Made by a program: the position numbers and the translations under genes
In this document: one piece after another, positions 10,419 to 19,593 of the stretch
How positions within the stretch are numbered: the first letter of the stretch is position 1
How the letters are laid out: the number at the start of each line of letters is the position of its first letter
Notes under the pieces: generated by a model
Seen by the model: only the letters and a program-made list of their open reading frames with translations
Database searches by the model: none
What the model was told of the DNA's origin: nothing
NCBI GenBank assembly: GCA_910592005.1
Contig: CAJVPP010001253.1
Location: forward strand, 1 to 21,396
Source of the DNA: Funneliformis mosseae
Taxonomy: Eukaryota; Glomeromycota; Glomeromycetes; Glomerales; Glomeraceae
Direction: 5' to 3'
Length of the DNA stretch: 21,396 nt

Positions 10419-12459
10419 CTTGTGAGTTTTTGATTATAATTTATTGTATAATTTATAATATATACTAATTATCATTTAATATTTAATGATATAGCCTGTA
10501 AGTTACTTAATTACTAGTTATCATTTTTATATATTATTTATAAAATACATTAAATTTTATATTTAAATTAATAAATGTTTGATAATACAGTCAGTAAGTT
10601 ATATAATTTATTATTTATCATTTTTATTTGTATTATTATATAATATTTTAAATATATTATTTAAAATTATTTAATATTTAAAGACATAGATAGTAAGTTA
10701 TTTATTATTAATTATCATTTATTTATATATAATTTAATAATTTTACTAAATTTAATTTATTATAATTATTATAAAGATGGTAATTTATTTGATTATTAGT
10801 AAAATATTTAAATATAATTTATAAAATATATTAATTTATTATAATTTAAATTATTTAATATTTGATATAGAACGTAAGTTATTTGCTTGTTATTTATATA
10901 TAATATATAAAATATACTAATATTTGAATTATTTAATATTTAATGATATAGTCAGTTAGTATTTAATTTTTAGTTATTAGTTATTATTTATTTAAATTTT
11001 ATAAATAAACTTATAAAATTTATTATAATTAATATTCGATAATATAGAACGTAAGTTTTTGATTAATATTTATTATATTATATAAATACTAAATTATTAT
11101 AATAATATAATTAATATTATTTTAATATTTTAATTATATAGCTAGTAGATTATTTATTATTAATAATTGTTGATTTAAATATAACTTATTATATACTAAA
11201 TTTATTATATTAAAATTATTCAATATTTGGTGATTTAGTTAGTAAGTTATTTGATTACTAACAATTATTTATTTATGTATATTTATAATATATACTAAAT
11301 TTATTGTTTTAATATTTGATAATATAGAACGTAAATTATTTAATTATATATTATCATTTATTATATAAAATTTATAATTTATACTAAATTTAATAATTTA
11401 ATAGTTAATGATTTAGAATGTAAGTTTATTTTATTACTAATTATTATTTATTTATTTATAATTTATATTATATATTAAATTAATTATAATTATTATTATT
11501 TAATATTTAATAATATAGACGGTAATTTATTTGATTACTAATTAATTAATTATTTATATTATATATTAATTTAATTATTATTATTTAATAATATAGATGG
11601 TAAATTATTTGATTATTAATGATCATTTATTTTTATATAATTTATTAATTTTTATAAATTTAACTTATTTAAAATACTTAATAGAAGGTAATTTATTTAA
11701 TTACTATTATCATTTATTTAAGTATAATTATAATTTATACTAAATTTTTATAACTAACTTTATTTAATGTTTAATAATATAGATAGTAAGTTATTTGAAT
11801 TATTAATCATTTTATTTATATTTAATTTATAATCTAAATTAAAATTTATATTATTTAATATTCTATGTTTTATAATATAGAAGGTAAGTTATTTGATTAT
11901 TAATTATTGTTAATTAATTAATTATTTATTTATAAATTATATTTATTATAATTATATATTTATTTTAATATTATTCAATGGTTAATAATAGTCTGTAAGT
12001 TATTTAATACTAATTATTATTTATTTATATTTTATAATATATACTAATTATTATAATTTATATTATTTAATATTTAATAATATAGCCAGTGAGTTATTTG
12101 TTTACTAATTGTTATTTATTTTTAAATAATTTATAAACTTTAATAAATTTTTATTTTTAAAATTTTCAATATTTGATAATATAGGAAGTAAGTTATTTAT
12201 TATATGATTTTATAAATTTTAGATTTATTATAATTAATATAATTATCATTATTTCAACTGAATTTTATTTAATTATAGTTTGTAAGTAATTTATTTTTTC
12301 ATATGAATTTATTTTTAATTATTTTTATTATATTTTATTTACATATTTCAATAATTTTAGTAGGTATGTTGTATATTGTGTATTTTATTATTTGTTATAT
12401 AATTAAATAAAGCAAATTTTTTTGTAAAATAAATAAATTATAATTAAATATAATAGAAG
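10419..12459 (+). other. Microexons 76-98 (positions and triplets)
   Basis: Start positions and triplets: 10419 CTT; 10495 CCT; 10591 TCA; 10690 ATA; 10777 ATG; 10871 AAC; 10952 TCA; 11048 AAC; 11142 CTA; 11239 TTA; 11328 AAC; 11417 AAT; 11519 ACG; 11597 ATG; 11685 AAG; 11783 ATA; 11881 AAG; 11992 TCT; 12086 CCA; 12185 GAA; 12279 TTT; 12361 TAG; 12457 AAG. Phase 1 decoding of 82-98 is LKPIKQYDEDKVSRILE, continuing into E-FDIKDH of the exon at 12587. Here the unit bodies are the most decayed and donors the weakest (GTAATT, GTAAAT, GTGAGT, GTAGAT, GTATGT), but the 3-nt spacing is still exact. Triplet 97 is TAG, a stop in phase 0 but harmless in phase 1. The last intron is 127 nt (12460-12586). 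Confidence 0.72.
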
Positions 12460-12586
12460 GTAAATATTTATATGTTATATTTTGATAATATATAAAAAGT
12501 TAAAAAATGTGAATTTATTATATAATAATAATTATTGCAAAATTTAAAAATATTATTTATTAATTTAATAATTAACAATAAAATAG

Positions 12587-15500
12587 AATTTGATATAAAA
12601 GATCATTTAAGCCAAAAAATTTTAGATTGGCACATTTCTATTAGTCCAAATGGAGAATATATTATTATATTTAATCATAGTAATTTAAAATTATTATTAT
12701 TTAGATTATTATTCTATAAATTAATTCTTTATATTTTTATTATAGAAACTATGGAGTTTAAGATTATTAAATATAGTCAATATAAAGAAATTGATAAGGC
12801 AAACTTATGTAAATTTGATGATAGTCAGTTTGAAGAATATAAATCTCAATTTAAAGAAAGTATATATATGTTAGCAATATCAAATAAATTTGAAGACAAT
12901 TTCATTTTTGTTGCAATATCTTATGTAATAGAAATGGATTTACATGTTAAAAAAGATGAATCTGTTATTGATATTGATGATCAAATCACTATTGATAATA
13001 ATAAAAGAAAGCAACCTTTAAATGGAAAAACAATTATCTATAAAGTAATTTTAGATTCATCTAAACAAGAAAAAATTAAACCATACAAAAAAGAAGAAAT
13101 TGGTGGAATTGTTTCTTTTGTTTATGAGAAAAACAATTTTAGTAAAGCAGATTGCTTTATTTTTAATGCTAAAGGAATATATAGACTTTCATTTTCTTTA
13201 AAAAATTTTGATTATTTCAAATATCCAAAAATCCTTATGGATGAATTAGATACTTTATTTAAGAACAAATCTATTTTACGAATTAAAAATTGTATTTTTG
13301 ATCATTATTTTTATATTGAGCAATATAGAGAAGGTATTCAAGTTATGCAATTATATGATTTAAGAACTATGCAAATACAACAGATTTTTAATATATACGA
13401 AGAAAAAAATTATTCAAATAAAAATAGCAAATCTATATTAGCTATTTCAGAAAATGAGCAAATGATTGCCTTTTCTTCTGGATATGGAAAATTAGCTCTT
13501 TATTTAATAGAAAATGGTCTAGAAATTATTCATAAAGATTTTGGAAGGGATACAAAAATAATTGCTTCTGATTTTAAGGATGATAATAAATTAATGATTA
13601 TTATTAAAAAAGCTAAACACCAGGGGGTAAACATTTTACTTTGGAATTTATATACAAATGAATATCAATATAATATTCCATTAAACAAAGTTGATATTAG
13701 TAGTTTTAATAGTGCAAAAATTCCTGGTAAATATGTATCTGTTAATAAAAATGGAAGTATATTATCGATATATGATAGTTTACATTCATTAGTTAGCATG
13801 AAAGATGCAAATAATCCTACACCAAAATTTATAATATACAGAGATGGTAAAGTACCAACTGAAATGAACGTATTAAAATTTGATAATAATATTGTTTATC
13901 ATCAAGATCTTTCAAAAAAAGAAGCTCATATTCTTAAAGATAATATAGAACCATGGACAACAGATAATTATGAAAAGATATGGGTATATCTTGACTCAAA
14001 AGAATCAATGCAATTATATATTGGAAAATATACTATTCAAATATGGTGTAAAATTGAGCAAAAAGAAAATTTCGTTCTTAAATATTTTTGGGCTACTGAA
14101 GATTATAAATTACGAATATTCGAATTAGATATTTATGAAAATGGTTTTTCTCTCAAGTTAGAAAATAACATTCAGATTAAATGGTTCTATAATGATGATG
14201 ATATTAATTTAATTAAGCATGCTTGCGATTCCCTTGAATATCTAATTTATCAAAGATATAAATTAATTGGATTTGAAAATCAGCATGGTAATTATCAATT
14301 CATATTATTTATTTTAAAAAAGTTTTTTTTAATAATTTTTTACATTAATATTTTATATTAAATATAGTATTCGAGGAAATTAAGTATAATATTTCTCTTA
14401 TAGTTTGGAAATTTATTAGAAATTATCCGAATATTTGGAAAGTGTTGGATATTCATTATAACCTTATAGCAAAAATTATAATTGGTGGCACAAATACTCT
14501 CATTAAATTTATTCTATTTGGCGATGAAAAAGTAAAACTTAAATATTTACATATACCAAGAATATCTCGATGGATTAGTTCTGAAAAAATTACTAAAATA
14601 AATGATAATTTGAAAAAACCTACAAAGGAAAAAATTAATTTAAGTAAATTCAGTGATTTACAACTAGCTATTAAAATGTGTGAATCAGGAGGTAATTCCA
14701 TTATTTAAAAATTTACAAAATTTAATTATTTAATATTAATAAATAATTTTTTATAGATATTGAACGTAACCGTAGAATTTTAATTGTAACTTATTTACTT
14801 GAATATTATACAAAAAATGCAATTGAAAATCATGGATGGTTAATTACCATTTCAAAAGCATTACCAGATTTATATACATTTAAATTAGGTTTGTATTATT
14901 TTTGTATTATAATTTTTTTAAGATCATTTTTAACTTTTTTATTTTATTTTTAAATAGAGTATTTTGTGAGCGAATTATTTTACAAAACATGTATGGAAGG
15001 TATAGAAATATCAAATATTATTGAATATATGGATTTTATGCCTAAAAACTTTCATATTATTTCAAAAAAGTTTATAGCATTTAAACCAAATTCGAATTTT
15101 AAATCGACAAGTGTACCAGGACTTAATTTTACAGCTTTAAGAAATTATGTTAAAATTTTTTCCAACGATCATGAAAACTATTTTCCGGTTGTAAAAATAG
15201 TTCCTTTACATAATTTTACTGTTAATAGAATATCTCAAAAAACTTATGACTATGAAGGTTCATTTATTATCAAAATATTGAAACTATTATTTATTCCTCG
15301 AGGTTATTTTATTAATAATTCAGATATTGCAGAAAATTTTTCACAACTTAGTCCATTTGTTCAAATCGTTAGATTAGAAAGTAATGACATATTTAATAAT
15401 CCAGTAATGGAAGCTGTAATTAATTACAAATGGCGTCCGGCAAGAAATTATTTTCTTCGACTTTTCTTTATGTATATTTTATTCGCAGCTTGTTTTGCAA

Positions 15501-17030
15501 CTATTTGTGGAAATTACGTTGCACATTCTGAAATAACAGGAAGCCATTGTAATTTTTTATTATTCCTTTTAATTCTTTTCTATTATTTAGGATGCTATTT
15601 ATTAATTGTAGAATATACACAGTTTAGACATCGAGGCTGGAGATATTATATTAATTTATTTAATTGTACAGATTTAGCTTCAACTATCTTGGCAATTTTT
15701 GTAATGTCATATTGTGTTATTCCTTCATTTAATACTAAAAACGCTTTTGCTAATGCTAAGACCAGCCAAGAAAATACTATTGCAATTTCTTTTAGTATAC
15801 TATTATTGTGGTTTGAATTTGTATGTATCTAGCAATTTTTTTTTTTTAAAAAAATTTTTAACTGAAAATTAAATTATTTATCAAATAGATTTTATATCTT
15901 CGGTTATTATCAGGTAATATAGAAAAATTACATTGATGTTTATATTAAATATATTTAATTTCTACAATAATCGTTTCTTTTAGAACCAGCAAAATACATC
16001 TACATTATGTTAAATATTATTAAAGAGACTTGGATATTTCTTTCTTTTATGATTCTTGTAATGGCAGGATTAGCACATAGTTTTTTACTATTATTACAAT
16101 ATCCTGATTTTACAAATCTTACCGAAAATTCATCATCATCTACATTATTTACGGGTGATTCAACCGAGCTCAAAATTCAAAATGATTTTGATCGAACTGA
16201 GGATAACCCAGCTAAAAATTTCATTACCTCATTTCTTTCAACATATAATTGGTTAAATGGTAACTTTTTACAACAAGACACATGGAATCTTTGGGCAGTA
16301 AAAGTTATCACTTTTATTGGTAGCATTCTTTTAGTTACTATTCTACAAAATATGTATATTGCTTTTATGGGGTATGTTCATTTTATTTTCCCTTCAAGTT
16401 TTTTTTAAACCTAATTAATTAACGGTAATTCGTTAAAATAATTAAATACCTATTATTAGTGGTGTGTATTCTAAAGCATATGAGAAAGGTCGTGTTGCAT
16501 TATTACGATTTCGTGCAGAATCAATTTCAGACTATGAGGCATTAGATGAAATATATTTTTATCCTCCATCACCAGAACCAAAATATATTTATTATATAGG
16601 TAAATCAAAAAGTTATAATGAATGGGTTGCGAATGTTAAAAAATATAAGAAAAGAAACTTATATGAGGATTATGAAAAGAAAATGTTTGAAAGAAAATTA
16701 ACATATGAGGATGAAGAAGATGATTGTTCCGGTGATGTTGATAGTTCTGAAAGTGAAATAAAGAATGAAAAAACTAGCATTAAAGAGCTTAATAGTAAGT
16801 TAGTTAAGAAAGGAAAGGAAAATGAAATTAGTATTACTGAGCTTGATAATAAAGTTGCTAAGGAAGAAGACATTAACATTATTAATGATCTGTATAAAAA
16901 GATTAATGATTTTAATACTAAGATTAATGATCTTAATACTAAGATGAATGATTTTAATATTATAAATAATAGCAGGAATGATGAGCTTAATAGTAAGATT
17001 GATAAATTACTTAATGCAATCATTAAGTAA
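12587..17030 (+). CDS. Propeller-like / TRP-like ion channel protein, main exons
   Basis: Eight exons: 12587-12679, 12746-14287, 14368-14691, 14757-14888, 14958-15820, 15889-15913 (25 nt), 15984-16371, 16460-17030 (stop TAA). Introns are 66, 80, 65, 69, 68, 70 and 88 nt with GT/AG borders; five of the seven are phase 1. Residue numbers below assume the full upstream model (1431 aa). The N-terminal half, from DWHISISPNGEY at about 133, resembles a degenerate WD/propeller region. Six membrane segments lie near 980-1003, 1014-1034, 1055-1075, 1089-1110, 1128-1150 and 1220-1241, with a pore-like stretch WLNGNFLQQDTWNLW before the last, whose LVTILQNMYIAFMGG recalls TRP-type S6. A charged tail ends in a coiled coil. 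This is the family of large channel-like proteins I know from Glomeromycotina, probably plasma-membrane cation channels; ligand and ion are unknown. The first exon begins in phase 1 and has no ATG of its own, so it needs upstream exons, which the array supplies. An open frame continuing past 14287 to 14361 is intron read-through. Confidence 0.85.
16899..16961 (+). repeat. Three tandem 21-bp repeats in the coiled-coil tail
   Basis: Units at 16899-16919, 16920-16940 and 16941-16961 are near-identical (AAGATTAATGATTTTAATACT type). They encode successive seven-residue blocks INDFNTK, INDLNTK and MNDFNII near the C-terminus of the channel protein. Each repeat is one heptad, so changes in copy number would lengthen or shorten the coiled coil without shifting the frame. 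Confidence 0.85.
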
Positions 17031-17732
17031 ATTACAGAAATTTAGGATTTCAAAATTTACTTTTCTTTTAGATCGAATAACCTTCTGGTAAAATAAATTT
17101 TGCTACGAAATTTCATTTTTTTTGTCATTGCGCTCTTCGATTTAATAAATAATATATAAGTAAATAGCGCTTAGTTTATATTCCTTTATTTATTATTATT
17201 AAACCAGAGAACAATAAATTTTTTATAAAATCGGTATATTTATAATTTTAAAGGTTGTTTATTATTAATTATTGAAAATCAACATTTACAAAACATATTT
17301 ATAAATATTCTATTAAACTAGCATGATAATAAACAAATATCTTCTCAAAAGAATTACGCAATCATGATCATGAATTATAATATCTGTAATTTGAGCTCCA
17401 AGTTTGCAAATTCGAAATTTAACATGCATTAGGGGATTTTCTTATAATATAAATTAACGTTTGCTTTTGAAATTGTATAGCTCATTTAATCCTGATTTAT
17501 GTAAAGTTGATAGACTTGATTACTATTGGGCGGTTAACTGCTCGCCAAAGGTTTCTTTAAGCCATATTTTTAGAAATAGAATTTTGTAATTAAAAACAGT
17601 TCCGAGCTGATTGGATTAATTTTTGCTTGTTAATTGAAGATAAATCAAGATTTACTTGACGATTCGATTTTAATTTAAATAATTTGAATAATCTGTGAAT
17701 TTATGTGTGGTCGGATGGATGTATTATAATTC
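17031..17732. other. 3' region of the channel gene, otherwise no gene
   Basis: AATAAA words at 17092-17097 and 17213-17218 are possible polyadenylation signals within 200 nt of the stop codon, though such words are frequent in this composition. From about 17250 onwards the sequence is A/T-rich intergenic DNA with no open frame or repeat that I can support. Confidence 0.4.
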
Positions 17733-17740
17733 TATATAAA
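17733..17740 (+). promoter_or_regulatory. TATA-like box
   Basis: TATATAAA followed by GGGG lies 72 nt upstream of an ATG at 17813, the start of the possible first exon of the decayed TLD gene. The spacing is compatible with a core promoter. The motif alone is weak evidence in DNA this A/T-rich. Confidence 0.4.
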
Positions 17741-17812
17741 GGGGTCTTCGCCTTTATTGATTAAATACAATTTTAATTTCTTTATTACTTTTTCTTGCTA
17801 GTTTTATCACAA

Positions 17813-18395
17813 ATGTCACTAAAAAAAAAAAAATTTCGTAAGTCGTAAGTATAAATTTACGTATAGTCTAACTTTAGTTCTAGTCATTTTCTTTATGTAG
17901 GCAAACTTGTAACAAACCAAACAAGGAATAATAGTGTTACACCACTAAAAGCGCATTTTTTTTTTTATTAATATTAAATTATAAATACTAAATAATTAAT
18001 TATTAAAACTATATATTTATTAAAAGAAAATGTTGAACCAACTGAACTTTAAAAATAACCGGATTTAAATAGCCCAGAACTTCCACGATTTGATCAATTT
18101 TCGGTTGCACCGGAACTTCCACAATTTGATCAACAAGCCTCTATTAAATAAATATCAGCAGCAAAAATTTTATCCACTTCCTATAGAACATCCAAACCAA
18201 CAAAATTACATTGAAAAACAAGTTCATAATACACAAGAAGATTTCAAAAAGTCACCAAAGTAATCTGAATCCTCTTTCGCAGTTAATGCATGTAAATATA
18301 AAGTTCCGTCACCTTTAAAACTAAAATTTCAATTTCTTGAGCCTTTTATTTTAGATGATCTTCAGCTGACGATATCTTTTCTTCAATCAATTTAA
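17813..18395 (+). pseudogene. Possible 5' part of decayed TLD gene
   Basis: ATG 17813 opens a short lysine-rich exon (MSLKKKK) that runs into GTAAGT donors at 17838 and 17845. After about 200 nt of A/T-rich sequence, coding-like pieces appear in shifting frames: a duplicated PELPxFDQ peptide at 18074-18133, a Gln-rich piece about 18160-18260 (QQQKFYPLPIEHPNQQ...) and another at about 18300-18404. Frame changes and stops separate them. They are plausibly the variable N-terminal region of the TLD gene that follows, but no known domain is visible. Confidence 0.35.
18074..18133 (+). repeat. Two 24-bp repeats encoding PELPxFDQ
   Basis: CCAGAACTTCCACGATTTGA at 18074 and CCGGAACTTCCACAATTTGA at 18110 are the starts of two 24-bp copies 36 bp (12 codons) apart in the same frame. 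They look like a short protein-level repeat in a formerly coding stretch. Confidence 0.6.
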
Positions 18396-18401
18396 ATAAC
18401 A

Positions 18402-18918
18402 ATGACACCTAACTGGATTCAAAGAAAATATTCTAATACAAGAATTTCAAAAGTTAATAAATATAACTTTAACTTTATTCATCGTAGTAGTAGAGACAGC
18501 TATGGTACAACATTATACTTAGTATGTATAATGTACGGGGAGCATGTTTATTAAAGACTAAATATGATACGATAATTGGTGGTTATAATTCTCTCGTTGG
18601 AATTACTATTTTCTTCGTAAAGGTGTAATTCGTAGTTATTATTGGTCTAATACACCAAAAGATTTATTTTTTCTTTAGGTGATGGAAACGATTTAAATAT
18701 TTTTAAGATTATTCGAGTTGTTAATAGCGATAATGCAATATATGGAAGTTATTATCGGAATTTACCATTAAATTTGGCAATAGCGATTTTGTTAAATTAC
18801 AATACTGGTACATTGCAATCAAGCCTATTATGAAAGTATCATTTTAGATATGAATAATTTCACCATTGAAGAAATGGAGATTCTTAGATTTATAATTTAT
18901 GAAGTATTTTTAATATAA
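18402..18918 (+). pseudogene. TLD-domain protein, frameshifted remnant
   Basis: Pieces in successive frames read in order as a TLD (TLDc) domain of the type expanded in Rhizophagus. From 18402 comes NWIQRK...YNFNFIHRSSRD, ending at a stop at 18552-18554. The next frame gives KTKYDTIIGGYNSL, a third WNYYFLRKGVIRSYYWSNT, then LGDGNDLNIFKIIRVVNSDN with AIYGSYYRNLPLNLA, and finally YYESIILDMNNFTIEEMEI to TAA 18916-18918. The IIGGYN and final EEMEI landmarks are characteristic of the family, whose intact members are linked to oxidative-stress responses. At least three frameshifts and internal stops mean it cannot make a full protein, unless the breaks are sequencing errors. It lies on the same strand as the channel gene and has no evident link to it. 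Confidence 0.7.
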
Positions 18919-18927
18919 ATGCTTTTT

Positions 18928-18957
18928 GTAATAAGATATTATTTTTAATCTTATTAC
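18928..18957. other. Perfect 10-bp hairpin after the TLD remnant
   Basis: GTAATAAGAT (18928-18937) and ATCTTATTAC (18948-18957) are exact inverted repeats around a 10-nt loop, 10 nt after the final stop of the TLD remnant. It could form a 3' UTR hairpin or be a small palindromic insertion; function is unknown. Confidence 0.5.
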
Positions 18958-19471
18958 ATACTAATTGTCATAGATTAATTTAATAGAAAGTGTGTAAAGT
19001 TTCTTAGGCATGCGATAAATTCTGACGCCGCACTAATATTTATTGTCATTAATTGAATGTGTAAAACTTATACAAAAAATTCTACATGTGCATGTTGTCC
19101 TTGAAATTTCTATGACCATTTCATTAAATCCGACACTCTATGGAAGCAAAGAACGATTTTATAAAGTCAGATATAAGATTGCGGGTAAAACACTAATCTT
19201 ATTTGGCGAAAGTTGAACCCTTTTAAAATAATTTAAACAATGCCGACGGATTTCGATTTGGTTCAATATTTCTGTTTTGTATAAAAAAAAAAAAAAAGGA
19301 AATCTTCAAAATAGTTCGATTTTGACACCGATTCAAAACCACAGGTTTGCCAAGCACCTTAGCCAGAACCATAGCAATTTTATATTTAACATTCCTTTCA
19401 TTAAACAAAAGCGTATACTGTATATTATAAATATATTTGATTGTGAGATAAAATCAGCGTAGAAGTTATTA
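18958..19471. other. Intergenic, no gene seen
   Basis: Short open frames on both strands around 19223-19462 overlap each other across an A-run at 19284 and lack protein-like composition. I see no splice-bounded coding exon or RNA gene. Confidence 0.45.
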
Positions 19472-19555
19472 ATATGGGAGTTTTCTATGTTATTAAAATC
19501 ATATTACGGAGCATATGATTTACTGAATTCATAACTCGATTCTAACCTCCCATAT
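19472..19555. mobile_element. Hairpin (MITE-like) element, copy 2
   Basis: The segment begins ATATGGGAG and ends with its complement CTCCCATAT. Inside, ATTAAAATCAT...ATGATTTACT...AACTCGATTCT matches copy 1 at 581-652. This copy is about 84 bp and keeps both ends, so it defines the element limits. No flanking target duplication is obvious by eye. Confidence 0.6.
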
Positions 19556-19593
19556 ATTTGTTGTGCCCAAATTTAAAGAACTACCCTAAATTC

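Larger units (their letters stand above)
3369..12459 (+). repeat. Tandem array of intron-like units with 3-nt microexons
   Basis: Ninety-eight sites of the form AG-NNN-GT are strung together at a mean period of about 94 nt. Each intron-like unit has in order: a donor plus conserved tail close to GTAAGTTATTTGATTACTAA, a body rich in TTTAAGTATAATT(T/C)ATAAAA, a branch-like ATACTAAATTTA some 30-50 nt before the end, ATTATTCAAT, and an acceptor usually GATATAG. Donors are GTAAG in 83 units; the other 15 are GTAATT, GTAAAT, GTGAGT, GTTAGT, GTGCGT, GTAGAT or GTATGT. Acceptors are TAG in 93, CAG in 3, AAG in 1 and CAA in 1. Intron bodies range from 61 to 149 nt, yet the triplet between AG and GT is always exactly 3 nt. 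In phase 1 all 98 triplets read as one open frame that joins the upstream exons and the exon at 12587. The repeat itself is certain; that it is spliced as microexons is a strong inference. The alternatives are one 9 kb intron or a non-coding satellite. Confidence 0.93.

Noticed and set aside
3302..12586. The array as a CRISPR-like or ordinary satellite array
   Set aside because: Units are diverged, the only non-repeated part is three bases, and the conserved points are splice signals in a fixed orientation that bridges two coding flanks. CRISPR spacers would be 25-40 nt with near-identical repeats.
12535..12586. Translation start at the beginning of the long open frame
   Set aside because: The frame opens at TTG after a TAA at 12529-12531 and has no ATG until well inside a likely 66-nt intron (12680-12745). 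An acceptor at 12585-12586 explains the frame better.
14288..14361. C-terminal extension of the exon ending at 14287
   Set aside because: It is A/T-only, hydrophobic read-through past a GTAATT donor. Splicing to 14368 restores the family sequence VWKFIRNYPNIWKVLD.
14456..14701. Minus-strand open frame
   Set aside because: It is the antisense shadow of channel exon 14368-14691.
16670..17023. Minus-strand Leu/Ser-rich open frame
   Set aside because: It is the antisense shadow of the Asn/Lys-rich coiled-coil tail.
19223..19462. Overlapping open frames on both strands
   Set aside because: They overlap each other across an A-run, are short, and show no recognisable protein features.
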